Shown: positions 43,274-51,844 of the stretch, in pieces | Layout: every line of letters begins with the position of its first letter | Numbering within the stretch: position 1 is the stretch's first letter | NCBI GenBank assembly: GCA_021151825.1 | Contig: JAGKWQ010000002.1 | Location: 62,001 to 126,000, forward strand | Direction: 5' to 3' | DNA length: 64,000 bases | From: Cellvibrionaceae bacterium | GTDB lineage: Bacteria; Pseudomonadota; Gammaproteobacteria; Pseudomonadales; Cellvibrionaceae | Position numbers and translations under genes: made by a program | The notes under the pieces: generated by a model | The model's input: only the letters and a program-made list of their open reading frames with translations | Told to the model about the DNA's origin: nothing | The model's database searches: none

Positions 43274-44761
43274 CTACATCTGGTACTCTGCACAATATTG
43301 TCGGATAAAGTCTTCATGGCTCGGCAACTGCGCTGCACGTTTTTTAATTTCAGCCGAAAAATCCTGCATATATTTGCGAAGATCCTGATGATTCATTGCA
43401 TCAACATATTGATGGTAATCTTCGGGAATTATTCGCTGTCCGATCATAACCTGTGACCATGAATCCAACGAAAAAATTTCACCTTCGGCTTTATAGGCAA
43501 TTGCTGTTTCTTTGAATAATTTAATACGGTGTGCCAGAGTCTCTGGGACAACCATATCCCTGCAATAACGCCAATAGGGAGTGTCGTCCCGAATGGTTGC
43601 CTTGTAATGCAGTATCACGAAATCACGAATCCGTTCAATTTCCGTTTTTGTCTGTTCATTGTATTCAGCCACATTGGATTCTTTAATGCCGTTACTGGGG
43701 AAAAACCGCACCAGGCGCAATGCACTGTTCATAATCAAATGAATACTGGTAGATTCCAACGGCTCAATAAATCCGCTTGATAACCCCAAGGCAACACAAT
43801 TTTTATTCCAGCTTTGTTTGCGTCGGCCAGTTTTAAATTTCAGCACATGCGGTTCATTAATTAATTCACCCGGTAAATTATCGAAAAATGTTTTTCTGGC
43901 ATCCTCATCAGAAATATATTTACTGCAATAGACAAAACCAGTACCGATACGGCTTTGCAATGGAATATGCCACTGCCAACCCGCTTGATGTGCAACAGCG
44001 CGTGTATAGGGTAATGCCGGCAAAGGATTTTTAGTTTGCGCAGCGATAGCACTATCATTTAGCAACCATTGCGACCAATCTTCGTAACCGGTATGCAGGG
44101 TTTGTTCAATCAACAAACCGCGAAAGCCGGTACAGTCAATAAAGAAATCCCCTTCTACTACTTCACCAGATGCGAGGGTCACGCTTTTAATAAATCCATT
44201 ATCAGTATGCGTTGCAACCTCAACAATTTTACCTTCTGTGCGCTTTACGCCACGCGCCTCACTGTATTTGCGTAAAAATTTTGCATAGAGTGATGCATTA
44301 AAATGGTAGGCATAATTAGTGCGGGGGTTTTCAGTGACTGCAAATTTTCCCATCCGCGCCGCTTGCAACTCATAACAAAAATCGCCGTAGTCATTCTCCA
44401 ATCCCATTCCCTTCGCTTTTAGCCAGAAGTGGATAAAGTCAGCCATCCACAACTCTTTTCCGGTTATACCGAAGGAATGAATATATTCATCGCCTTTTTG
44501 TCCCCAGTTTTCAAAATTGATTCCCAGCTTGAAGGTTCCCTGGGTAGCACGCAAAAATTCCTGCTCATCAATATTTAACAACTTATGAAAAGTTATCATC
44601 GGGGGAACAGTAGCTTCGCCAACACCCACCGTTCCAATTTCTTCCGATTCAATCAGCCGAATATCCAATACCGTACCCAGGTGATGTGAAATGGTGGCAG
44701 CTGCCATCCACCCCGCAGTGCCACCGCCAGCAATTACTATTTTTTTTATAGGTGTAGTCAT
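43274..44761 (-). CDS. Tryptophan-halogenase-family flavoprotein
   Basis: 495 aa. An N-terminal FAD-binding motif GGGTAGW is at residues 12-18, and the halogenase motif WxWxIP (GWQWHIP) at 261-267. Lys78 (GTFKLGI) aligns with the catalytic lysine, and GFIEPLEST (Glu333) aligns with the catalytic glutamate of PrnA/RebH. The key residues for FADH2-dependent halogenation are therefore retained. The natural substrate is unknown. Many relatives in Cellvibrio-like and Xanthomonas-like bacteria sit with TonB-dependent receptors and sugar genes; here the neighbours are a dehydrogenase lipoprotein and a GH3. An ACGAGAT lies before the ATG. Confidence 0.9.
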   Translation of the reverse strand: MTTPIKKIVIAGGGTAGWMAAATISHHLGTVLDIRLIESEEIGTVGVGEATVPPMITFHKLLNIDEQEFLRATQGTFKLGINFENWGQKGDEYIHSFGITGKELWMADFIHFWLKAKGMGLENDYGDFCYELQAARMGKFAVTENPRTNYAYHFNASLYAKFLRKYSEARGVKRTEGKIVEVATHTDNGFIKSVTLASGEVVEGDFFIDCTGFRGLLIEQTLHTGYEDWSQWLLNDSAIAAQTKNPLPALPYTRAVAHQAGWQWHIPLQSRIGTGFVYCSKYISDEDARKTFFDNLPGELINEPHVLKFKTGRRKQSWNKNCVALGLSSGFIEPLESTSIHLIMNSALRLVRFFPSNGIKESNVAEYNEQTKTEIERIRDFVILHYKATIRDDTPYWRYCRDMVVPETLAHRIKLFKETAIAYKAEGEIFSLDSWSQVMIGQRIIPEDYHQYVDAMNHQDLRKYMQDFSAEIKKRAAQLPSHEDFIRQYCAEYQM

Positions 44762-45120
44762 ATCTCGTCAGGTCCAAATCCAGAGCGTTATGTTATTAAG
44801 ATTTTTTTATGCGCAACTTTATAGATAAAAGGGATTTCCCTCAAAACATCGGTATAGCGCAGTAATTACGTGCGCTAGTGTTAACACGGAACGGATTGGT
44901 GTACAGCGAAAGCTCATAGATATTCGCTATTGCATACTAGTGGATTTGTTTGTCTTGCTACGCGAAAAAAGAAAAGGCTCTGAATAGGGATGGGGCTGCT
45001 TTTGGTTAAACATCACACTCTGCAGAAAAAGCTAAACCGCATACAATGTCCACACCATTTATTTGAACTTGAATTCACCCAAGTGCATGAGCTACAGTAA
45101 GCCCCGTTGCGGCACATCCG
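44762..45120. other. Intergenic region, no gene seen
   Basis: About 360 bp upstream of the divergent halogenase and leader-RNA genes. No coding frame, repeat or clear promoter could be identified, apart from the structured leader that starts near its right end. Confidence 0.4.
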
Positions 45121-45341
45121 CAGCCGGGTTTGGCGATCCGATCAACTCAAGGCGCACAAGCGCCCTACCATTTTGCAGGCGCTTTTTTTTCGTTTGCAAT
45201 CGTGATCTATGGTAGCTGTACGTGGGAGACCTTCGGGTCTGCCGGGTTCCTTGAGTTCCGGTTCGCCAACCTGCGTGCAGCTGCCACCCTAAATTGTTTG
45301 GCGACGATTGTGGCAGCCCTTCAACTCAAGGAGCTTCTCAC
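45100..45341 (+). promoter_or_regulatory. Structured leader RNA with anti-Shine-Dalgarno and duplicated SD segment
   Basis: In order: a GC-rich hairpin (about 45103-45128); AACTCAAGG (45144-45152); a GGCGC/GCGCC hairpin overlapping a terminator with T8; AGACC-TTCG-GGTCT (45227-45240); the anti-SD TCCTTGAGTT (45248-45257); an 8-bp stem GCTGCCAC/GTGGCAGC (45280-45317) with an inner helix; and AACTCAAGGAGC (45323-45334) holding the Shine-Dalgarno of the next gene. TCCTTGAGTT can pair with the SD segment or with the upstream copy AACTCAAGG. Mutually exclusive folds are therefore possible. No ligand class is recognised. Confidence 0.6.
45159..45190 (+). terminator. Intrinsic terminator inside the leader
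   Basis: AGCGCC (45159-45164) pairs with GGCGCT (45178-45183), followed by eight T. The left arm can alternatively pair with GGCGC at 45151-45155, so readthrough could be conditional. Confidence 0.6.
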
Positions 45342-45623
45342 ATGGAAAAAATCACCCAAAACCCATTCAAACCACTCACCAGTAATTTCAGCAACAATCC
45401 GGTTTTATTTTTAAACACTGACGCTTCAACTATCGAAATTGCAGAAGTCGCAGATCAACGCCTCGTAGCAGCAAAAGATTTGCTCGACTCAATTGCCTGC
45501 ATGACAATCCAAAACGTACCGGATAACTCACTGATTACTGTATGCCAGGCTGCCTATTTATTGCTGTCGGATGCACGGGATTTGTTTCAGGTGGCTATTT
45601 ATAAAAGGGATGACAGGGAGTAG
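45342..45623 (+). CDS. Small protein, DUF3077-like
   Basis: 93 aa from the ATG with AAGGAG eight bases upstream (inside the leader pairing described at 45248-45334). Its layout resembles the short Pseudomonas DUF3077 proteins. A strand PVLFLNTDAS is followed by ALEQAS-type helices (EIAEVADQRLVAAKDLLDSIA). A final helix is AAYLLLSDARDLFQVAIY. The similarity is from memory and approximate. It has no signal peptide. Function is unknown. Expression is likely controlled by the leader RNA. Confidence 0.7.
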   Translation: MEKITQNPFKPLTSNFSNNPVLFLNTDASTIEIAEVADQRLVAAKDLLDSIACMTIQNVPDNSLITVCQAAYLLLSDARDLFQVAIYKRDDRE

Positions 45624-45805
45624 GAAAAACCGAATCACCTCCGATAACAGATATGCACTATTGCGGAGGGCGTTGTCCCGAATGCGCTCATGCACAAAGC
45701 TTTTCCGTGAGGACACAACCCTGCCCTTGGTGGTAGCGTTGCGTGAAGTTTGAATATCTTCTATCGTAGGCAAATCGTCATTCACTGATATATCTTCACA
45801 AATAC

Positions 45806-46102
45806 ATGCGCACCCTTCTGTTCTGGAAAATTGTTTTATTTGTTTTTGCCATTGTTTTTCAATTGGCGGAGACAGCCTATGCCAGTAACAGCCATGAATG
45901 TTGTAACGATGCTGCACCGTGCTGTGCCATGATGGCATCATCAAAAACTTGCTCCCCCTGCGTTTCACCCGGTATTACAGGAATCCAATTAATATCAAGC
46001 GAAAAAGATGTTAGATCCACTGATTATTCCTTCTCAAGCACTTATCACTCATTAAATCTCCATGCGATATGGCGGCCGCCTATTGAAGAAATTAGCAATT
46101 AA
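45806..46102 (+). CDS. Secreted small protein with CC-x5-CC cysteine pairs
   Basis: 98 aa. A signal peptide covers residues 1-26 (ending TAYA). Directly after it come paired cysteines C32/C33 and C39/C40 separated by five residues, then C49-x2-C52. The remaining 45 residues have no cysteine. No strong ribosome-binding site is visible. I do not recognise the family. A 43-aa gene beginning 30 bp downstream carries the same CC-x5-CC spacing, so the two look like a pair. Metal binding or a disulfide-linked surface peptide are both possible; nothing in the sequence decides. Confidence 0.6.
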   Translation: MRTLLFWKIVLFVFAIVFQLAETAYASNSHECCNDAAPCCAMMASSKTCSPCVSPGITGIQLISSEKDVRSTDYSFSSTYHSLNLHAIWRPPIEEISN

Positions 46103-46132
46103 AAATTACCCACTTTTTCAATGAGGTTATTT

Positions 46133-46264
46133 ATGAAAGCAAAATTGCTAAAAATCATTGCTGGCATGATCGCAATGACAACACCGGGTGTGGTACTTGC
46201 AGCAGCAACTTGTTGTGTTATCGGCGCGGCATGTTGTACTGGCAGTATGCCCTGTTGCCCTTGA
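46133..46264 (+). CDS. 43-aa secreted peptide with three CC pairs in heptad spacing
   Basis: ATG at 46133 with GAGG six bases upstream. A signal peptide covers about residues 1-24 (MKAKLLKIIAG start, ending VVLAA). The mature peptide has Cys pairs 27/28, 34/35 and 41/42, i.e. CC-x5-CC-x5-CC, ending CCP. It is too short for most gene finders. A clean terminator follows at 46291. The upstream 98-aa gene shares the spacing. I do not know a named family; a copper- or zinc-binding peptide is one possibility. Confidence 0.72.
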   Translation: MKAKLLKIIAGMIAMTTPGVVLAAATCCVIGAACCTGSMPCCP

Positions 46265-46290
46265 TTACTTCAGAAATTAAGTAATAGCGA

Positions 46291-46319
46291 ATGCCCGGTG
46301 TAACTCACCGGGCATTTTT
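46291..46319 (+). terminator. Intrinsic terminator after the CC-peptide gene
   Basis: ATGCCCGGTG and CACCGGGCAT form a perfect 10-bp stem with a 5-base loop and T5, 26 bp past the stop. Confidence 0.92.
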
Positions 46320-46392
46320 AATATTGTTGATATTTTTTTGATTTACCCATCACCACCGTATTAATTTCATCCAGTGGCGAATTACCACTGTC

Positions 46393-48978
46393 TTATGGGC
46401 AAACTGCACTTTTACCAGCTCCCTTCACCAAACTAACTTTAGAGAAAGTGATATCCAATTTCCCCTCAGTCAATAATGAAAAAGGCTGTAATACTTGCGT
46501 CCAGTATTCACTCGGTGGTTGGTTAACACCGAAGTTTGCACCGGAGTTGGGGAAGCAGCTCAGGGGAACGGTTACTGTTTGCCAACTTTTGCCGGCGAAG
46601 GATTTTAATTTTTCCGTTAGGTTAATATCCGACGCGCAGAAAGAACCGCAACCCAAACGCAAGAAAGTGGTTTTTGTGGGCGCTGCATCGACTTTAATTT
46701 CAAAAACCAGCGCGGTATTTGCCGCAACGTAATTGGTAAAGTCTTTGCGATCACTGACTGAGAATGCAACCTGCCCTGCACCCTGCCCATTCCATTCAAC
46801 ACGGCGTGCATCTTCCTGAACATTGCGGTCTACGGCAGAAATTTGTAATGAAGACGCTTTCGCGCTTTTGCTGGTCATAGAAATGCGATCATTCTGGAAT
46901 CCGATAATTTCCAGTTGCCATTCACCAATCGGGCGGCGATTAAATAAATCCAATTGATCAACAACCGATTCCGCTTTAATGCCTTCTTCTGACAAATTAT
47001 CACCCAGCGTATCTTTATCGGCATAACTCAAACCATACCCATAGGCGAACAACGGATCGTAATTTTCATCGCCGATATTTAATGGCGATTGGGTTGGGTG
47101 CTTGGGCCAGGAAAAACTCAACCGACCTTTCATATCGTAATTAATCTTGCCTTGTGGATTTTTGAAAATAACATCGGCAATGCCCTGCCCCTCAGTACCC
47201 GGCAACCAAGCGGCAACAAATGCATCAGACGCATTAATTTCGCGGTTTACCCACAATGGGCGTCCGGAAATAAATAGCGACACTACTGGAATATGTTGAC
47301 TGCGTAATTTTTTCAGCAATTCCCAATCAGCAGTATTGCGCGGCTTATAGGAAAGATCACCGAGGTCACCTTGCATTTCAGCGTAAGGGTCTTCACCAAA
47401 TACAACGATTGCCACATCGGGTTTTTCTTTGTAATTACCATCTACACTCAGGATCGCTTTACCACCAGCAGCGCTGACAATTTTGTTAATACCGGCATAG
47501 ATAGAGGTTGCGCCGGGGAAATCCGCATTGGTATTGCCTGTGCCTTGCCAGGAAACTGACCAACCACCGGATTGCTTGCCAATATTGTCTGCACCATCAC
47601 CCGCTACCAATACTTTTTGATTGCGCTTTAACGGCAACAAATTGTTTTTGTTTTTCAATAACACCAGGGATTCGCGCACAGCCTGACGCGCGATTTCGCG
47701 ATGCTCCGGTGCACCCAGAACCTCTTTTTTACCAGCAAGCTCACGAGTTGATGGCGCACCTTTTTCAAATAAACCTGCACGGATTTTTACGCGCAAAATT
47801 CTACGCACTGCATCGTTTAAACGATCAGCTGCAATTTCACCTGATTTTGCTTGCGCCAATAAATTTTTGTAGAGCTCTTTCCATTGCGGGTCCGGCACCA
47901 TGTAAATATCCAGGCCAGCCATAAGCGATTGAGGACAATTCACCACGGTACAGCCGGGAATAAACATATGGCCATTCCAATCGCCGACAACTAAACCATC
48001 AAAACCCATACGATTTTTTAGTACATCTGTCAGTAAATATTTATGGCCGTGCATGGGCATGCCCTGCCAGGAACTGAACGACGCCATCACTACCTGCACA
48101 CCGGATTCAATACCACTGAAATAACCGGCAGCATGAATATCGCGCAGGTGTTGTTCATCACCTTGCGTCGCGCCGCGATCTACGCCGTTCAAGGTTCCAC
48201 CGTCACCAATGTAATGCTTGGTGGTGGCAATAACCTGTTGATTGTTAAAAAGCGCTTTGCCCGGCTCGCCTTGCAAACCTTTGATCATTTCGCGTGCAAA
48301 CGCATTAACGATGCGCGGATCTTCCGACCAGGATTCATAAGTGCGCCCCCAGCGATCATCGCGCGCTACTGCAACGGTAGGCGAAAAATCCCAATCCAGA
48401 CCAGTCACAGAAAGTTCACGCGCGGTTGCCCAGCCGATTTTTTTCAATAGCTCGGGATTATTAGTTGCCCCCAAGCCGATGTTGTGGGGAAACAGGGTTG
48501 CACCTATCACGTTGTTCATACCATGCACAGCATCGGTTCCCCACATAATGGGAATACCGGTGCGACCGTTGGATTTATCTACGGAAGCGTTATAGAAACT
48601 GTCCGCCATTTTTATCCAGTCTTGAAGCGGCGCATACTTATTGCGATAAGGCGTACCACCACCGCCATTCAATACCGAACCGATGTGGTATTGCTTGATC
48701 TCCTCCGGCGTCACTTCGTTAATTTCCGGCTGGATGACCTGACCGATTTTTTCTTCCAGCGTCATACGAGCCAATAATTCATCGATACGTTTTTCAATAA
48801 CCGGATCTTTAGTAATCGCACTCTTTAATACCGGCCATTGGTTGGTAAAGGTCGATTGAATTGCTGGAGATGTTTGGTCAGCGACGTGCTTATCACTTCC
48901 TTGATTGGAGCTACAGGCGGTTAATACCGAGCACAAAATCGCGCCCGACATCAGCAAATAGAGCGATGTTCTTTTCAT
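46393..48978 (-). CDS. GH3 beta-glucosidase / exo-glucanase lipoprotein
   Basis: 861 aa. The lipobox is SVLTAC (Cys22), so it is membrane-anchored in the periplasm or at the surface. The GH3 N-terminal barrel shows MTLEEKIGQ, KHYIGDGGT and the nucleophile Asp in GLVVGDWNGH. The second GH3 domain starts around residue 420 (LVLLKNKNNLLPL). A C-terminal ExoP-type beta domain of about 170 residues includes a Cys pair. This three-part build is typical of Cellvibrio and marine cellodextrinase-type GH3 enzymes, which remove glucose from beta-1,4- or beta-1,3-oligosaccharides. Exact linkage preference cannot be read. Confidence 0.94.
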   Translation of the reverse strand: MKRTSLYLLMSGAILCSVLTACSSNQGSDKHVADQTSPAIQSTFTNQWPVLKSAITKDPVIEKRIDELLARMTLEEKIGQVIQPEINEVTPEEIKQYHIGSVLNGGGGTPYRNKYAPLQDWIKMADSFYNASVDKSNGRTGIPIMWGTDAVHGMNNVIGATLFPHNIGLGATNNPELLKKIGWATARELSVTGLDWDFSPTVAVARDDRWGRTYESWSEDPRIVNAFAREMIKGLQGEPGKALFNNQQVIATTKHYIGDGGTLNGVDRGATQGDEQHLRDIHAAGYFSGIESGVQVVMASFSSWQGMPMHGHKYLLTDVLKNRMGFDGLVVGDWNGHMFIPGCTVVNCPQSLMAGLDIYMVPDPQWKELYKNLLAQAKSGEIAADRLNDAVRRILRVKIRAGLFEKGAPSTRELAGKKEVLGAPEHREIARQAVRESLVLLKNKNNLLPLKRNQKVLVAGDGADNIGKQSGGWSVSWQGTGNTNADFPGATSIYAGINKIVSAAGGKAILSVDGNYKEKPDVAIVVFGEDPYAEMQGDLGDLSYKPRNTADWELLKKLRSQHIPVVSLFISGRPLWVNREINASDAFVAAWLPGTEGQGIADVIFKNPQGKINYDMKGRLSFSWPKHPTQSPLNIGDENYDPLFAYGYGLSYADKDTLGDNLSEEGIKAESVVDQLDLFNRRPIGEWQLEIIGFQNDRISMTSKSAKASSLQISAVDRNVQEDARRVEWNGQGAGQVAFSVSDRKDFTNYVAANTALVFEIKVDAAPTKTTFLRLGCGSFCASDINLTEKLKSFAGKSWQTVTVPLSCFPNSGANFGVNQPPSEYWTQVLQPFSLLTEGKLDITFSKVSLVKGAGKSAVCP

Positions 48979-49435
48979 GGTGTTGTTCTCGCATTGCGCC
49001 GGATGCGCATTATGATTTTGAAATTGCTGCTAAAGAAAAAAGCCTTTGGGCCACTATCAGCATAAGAAAAAACAACAACAGCTGCGCTCCAGTTTTAGCT
49101 GAGCGCCTAGTGGTGCGAGTACAAGTTTATGTATGGGCGAAAAGTGGAACGGTTTGGCGGGTGAAAACGGCCTGATCTTCAGGCAGTTCCAGTATTCATG
49201 AGGTATTGAAGCCTTATTGTAAATAAACGAAAAGACAGATTTACACTGTGTGGAGCAGCAAATGGCTTCCCAGTTTCAGAGAGGAATCTACAAAAGTGGT
49301 AGTTCGATATGGGGCGTTTTATGAGTGGAGTCGAACGAATTTATTGTGCGGCTTGCGATAAGGGATGTCGGGGCTCAAGCTTAGCTTGCACACCCCGACA
49401 CCTGCTATCTGATGTCAGGAGCGATCACCTACCAA
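48979..49435. other. Intergenic region with a long palindrome
   Basis: 457 bp upstream of the GH3 gene and downstream of the DUF1080 gene. The only clear structure is the hairpin at 49366-49400. No gene is supported. Confidence 0.4.
49366..49400. repeat. REP-like palindrome
   Basis: TGTCGGGG and CCCCGACA (8 bp) enclose a second perfect stem CAAGC/GCTTG. No T-run follows on either strand, so it looks more like a REP element than a terminator. It lies 36 bp past the DUF1080 stop. Confidence 0.5.
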
Positions 49436-50278
49436 TTAAAACTTACAAGCCTTCGGATTATCCTTCACGAAATAACTTTTATAGTTTTTCGCTTTTTTAT
49501 CCATGCAACCTTCGAGGTTCAGGATGCGGACTTTACGGAAATCCGTCGGCGCAGTTTCTGCTTGCAGGGCGATATAACCGCTTTCCATTGGTTTGCCATC
49601 ATCCCATTGCAGATCGTTGTACTCGAATACTTTCTTACCATTGATGATGTGTTGGGCCAATTTGCTGCCGTGTACTATCAGCTCAGCAGTTACCCACTGG
49701 TCACCATGAAAAGTATCGCTGGTGGAATTCATGCAATGGTCTTTGCGCAATTCGCCATTGATTACGACTTGCGAACCGGGTGTGCATAAATTGCCAGTGC
49801 TGCGCGCATCTTTGCCGTTGCCACCTAGCAATTGATATTCCATGCATCCGGGAAAATCTTGTTCCACCGTCATAGTTTTTGGGTCCTGGGTGTGAAACAT
49901 GATGCCGTTATTACGATACGCCCAGGCCGGGCCATCTTTTACCTGATCACCGACAAAACGATATTCAACCTGGATTTTGTAATAGGAAAACGGGCCGGCA
50001 TTGGAAAAAATATGGCCGAACTTACCACCAAATGTGTCGTATTTGTCATAACGGATTTGCATGATGCCGTCTTTCACCCGAAAGGTGTCCAGCGCATTCT
50101 CGCCAAGAGGATAGCCACGAACCTTGGGCGACCAGTTGCTCAAATCTTTGCCGTTAAACAGGTCTACCCATTCTTCCGTATCAGCGTTAGAGGTTTTTTC
50201 GGCTGCGTAAAGGTTGGTGGCGATCAGACAAGCTAAGGCACTGGATACACAATAGAGAGCAAGCTGTTTTTTTATCAT
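49436..50278 (-). CDS. Secreted DUF1080 protein (3-keto-disaccharide hydrolase-like)
   Basis: 280 aa. A signal peptide covers residues 1-25 (ending LYA). The DUF1080 jelly-roll domain has WVDLFNGKDLSNW near residue 37, RNNGIMFHTQD near 120, the GCMEYQLLGG acidic site and HIINGKKVFEYND. Members of this family cleave 3-keto-glycosides, products of sugar dehydrogenases. A C-terminal segment with two Cys (GCMDKKAKNYKSYF, ACKF) is an addition. It may act with the dehydrogenase lipoprotein at 39697 and the GH3 next door. AGGA precedes the ATG. Confidence 0.87.
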   Translation of the reverse strand: MIKKQLALYCVSSALACLIATNLYAAEKTSNADTEEWVDLFNGKDLSNWSPKVRGYPLGENALDTFRVKDGIMQIRYDKYDTFGGKFGHIFSNAGPFSYYKIQVEYRFVGDQVKDGPAWAYRNNGIMFHTQDPKTMTVEQDFPGCMEYQLLGGNGKDARSTGNLCTPGSQVVINGELRKDHCMNSTSDTFHGDQWVTAELIVHGSKLAQHIINGKKVFEYNDLQWDDGKPMESGYIALQAETAPTDFRKVRILNLEGCMDKKAKNYKSYFVKDNPKACKF

Positions 50279-50501
50279 GGTCAGGTTCCTGTTAGGTTAT
50301 TAGCATTTTCAGCAAGCCTAGCGCAATTATCTGATAAATGTCAGCCAAGTTTACAAAACCAAACTCAACCCGCCCCAAACGCTGACCATCAGTCAATATA
50401 CAGACAGTTTTCTATGAAAAACGATGCTTAAAACTCGCCTTCAGTGATGCCAAATATTGGCTAAATTTTATACATAGCACTCACAAGAAAGGAGTAAACC
50501 G

Positions 50502-50681
50502 ATGGGAACTGAACTTAGTGATATCGAACGTATTCGCACTGCCCGAATCCTTTGTATACAACATCGGTTTCAGGATGCGATAGAAATTGCTCGGAAAGTG
50601 GAAGACCCTAAAACCCGCGAAACCCTGTTATTTATTTGCAAATCGTTTCAGGCATCGCAATTTTCTGTTCATGCAGCATGA
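50502..50681 (+). CDS. 59-aa protein of unknown function
   Basis: The ATG is preceded by AAGGAG with seven bases spacing, the best ribosome-binding site in the neighbourhood. The sequence is helical and charged (RIRTARILCIQ, QDAIEIARKVEDP), with two cysteines and no signal peptide. A 12-bp-stem terminator follows 17 bp after the stop. The clear start, stop and terminator support a real gene despite its size. It is divergent from the DUF1080 gene. No family is recognised. Confidence 0.7.
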   Translation: MGTELSDIERIRTARILCIQHRFQDAIEIARKVEDPKTRETLLFICKSFQASQFSVHAA

Positions 50682-50698
50682 TTTAACTCCGCAATAAA

Positions 50699-50728
50699 CA
50701 GTGGGGCTTACCTTATTAAGCCCCACTG
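50699..50728. terminator. Bidirectional terminator hairpin
   Basis: CAGTGGGGCTTA and TAAGCCCCACTG form a perfect 12-bp stem with a 6-base loop, followed by TTTCCC. It lies between the convergent 59-aa gene and the discoidin-like gene. Confidence 0.8.
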
Positions 50729-50747
50729 TTTCCCTTTTGAAGATTAT

Positions 50748-51677
50748 TTACGGCGTGAGCCAACCTTTTAATAAAATCTCATCCACTTGCATGACGTCAG
50801 CTGACGACTGGGTGTTTTTCATAAATATCCGCAAATAGGTTGTGTAAGGCGTTGCATTGGCAAACGTAACAGTTTGGCTCGCCAGATTTTGTACGCTGAG
50901 CTCTTCGTGATTCACGAAAGTAACACCATCAAGCGAAGTTTGGATAATGATGTCTTTCGGTAATCGATTGATGAATCCGCTTTTTCCATAGAGGTCAAAA
51001 CCATTTATTTTGGTGGGAGCAGAAAACTGGATTTTCAACCATTGATTAGTGACACTGCCTATATTGGAAGTCCAGGTGCCCAGGCCATACCTTCCTCCTG
51101 GTGGTGACACACCGGGAATTGGAGCAGTTCCTGAAAAGCGATAGCCATCAAATGCACCGGCGGGTTCATATTCCCCGGCAACAGGATCAGGATAATTACT
51201 ACTGGCTGTATAGTTTGCTGGTATTAAGTTATTAGTGCCTAACAAACCTATAATTTGCGGAGGGGTTGTTGGAACGAAGGGATCTTCAGAAAAGGTAAAG
51301 GCTCTGATTTTATCTTGCCCATCCCTGATAATGACATCGTCTTTAGCGTCGTTATTTAAATCTTTTAATTCAATACCTGTTACTGGATAAACGGATGTTA
51401 AGTGCGGCGGTCTAAAACATAATGAGCCATTTCCATAACAGTCCTTTCCGAGATAAATCACTAATCTATTACTTATACTTCCCGCAGTTTCCACTTTAAC
51501 AACATCCAGAAATCCGTCGCCATTCACATCCCCTGCCTGTTTCTTATTTGTCAGTATTTGAACTGCACCGGCTCCTGCTTCGGTAACACACAAATTAATA
51601 CCATCAGAGGTTGAACAGTCAGCATAGGCTTGTGAACAGATTAAAAGTATAAATGCAGATAAACTAATTTTTTTCAT
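50748..51677 (-). CDS. Secreted FG-GAP and F5/8-type-C-like protein
   Basis: 309 aa. A signal peptide covers residues 1-19 (ending AYA). Two FG-GAP/VCBS-like blades with Ca-binding type loops follow (GDVNGDGFLDVV near 49-60; LKDLNNDAKDDVII near 110). A C-terminal discoidin (F5/8 type C, CBM32-like) beta-sandwich runs from about residue 165, with GAFDGYRFSG, QWLKIQFS and QTSLDGVTF. It could bind cell-surface or plant glycans. No catalytic domain is present. The gene has AAGGATGATG upstream of the ATG. Confidence 0.75.
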   Translation of the reverse strand: MKKISLSAFILLICSQAYADCSTSDGINLCVTEAGAGAVQILTNKKQAGDVNGDGFLDVVKVETAGSISNRLVIYLGKDCYGNGSLCFRPPHLTSVYPVTGIELKDLNNDAKDDVIIRDGQDKIRAFTFSEDPFVPTTPPQIIGLLGTNNLIPANYTASSNYPDPVAGEYEPAGAFDGYRFSGTAPIPGVSPPGGRYGLGTWTSNIGSVTNQWLKIQFSAPTKINGFDLYGKSGFINRLPKDIIIQTSLDGVTFVNHEELSVQNLASQTVTFANATPYTTYLRIFMKNTQSSADVMQVDEILLKGWLTP

Positions 51678-51844
51678 ACAACATCATCCTTTAAATTAAT
51701 ACATCGTTATCCCATTAGTATGGGAAAGGAAAATTAACACAAGGAGGATGCTTAAATAACGATTTAATCGAAATATGATTTTTCGATTTTTCCTAAAAAA
51801 ATTTTATCATTGCATTCGGATAAATAGGATTATTTTAATATTTT

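Noticed and set aside
45571..45753. 60-codon plus-strand frame after the DUF3077-like gene
   Set aside because: Starts inside the preceding gene, no ribosome-binding site, no recognised family.
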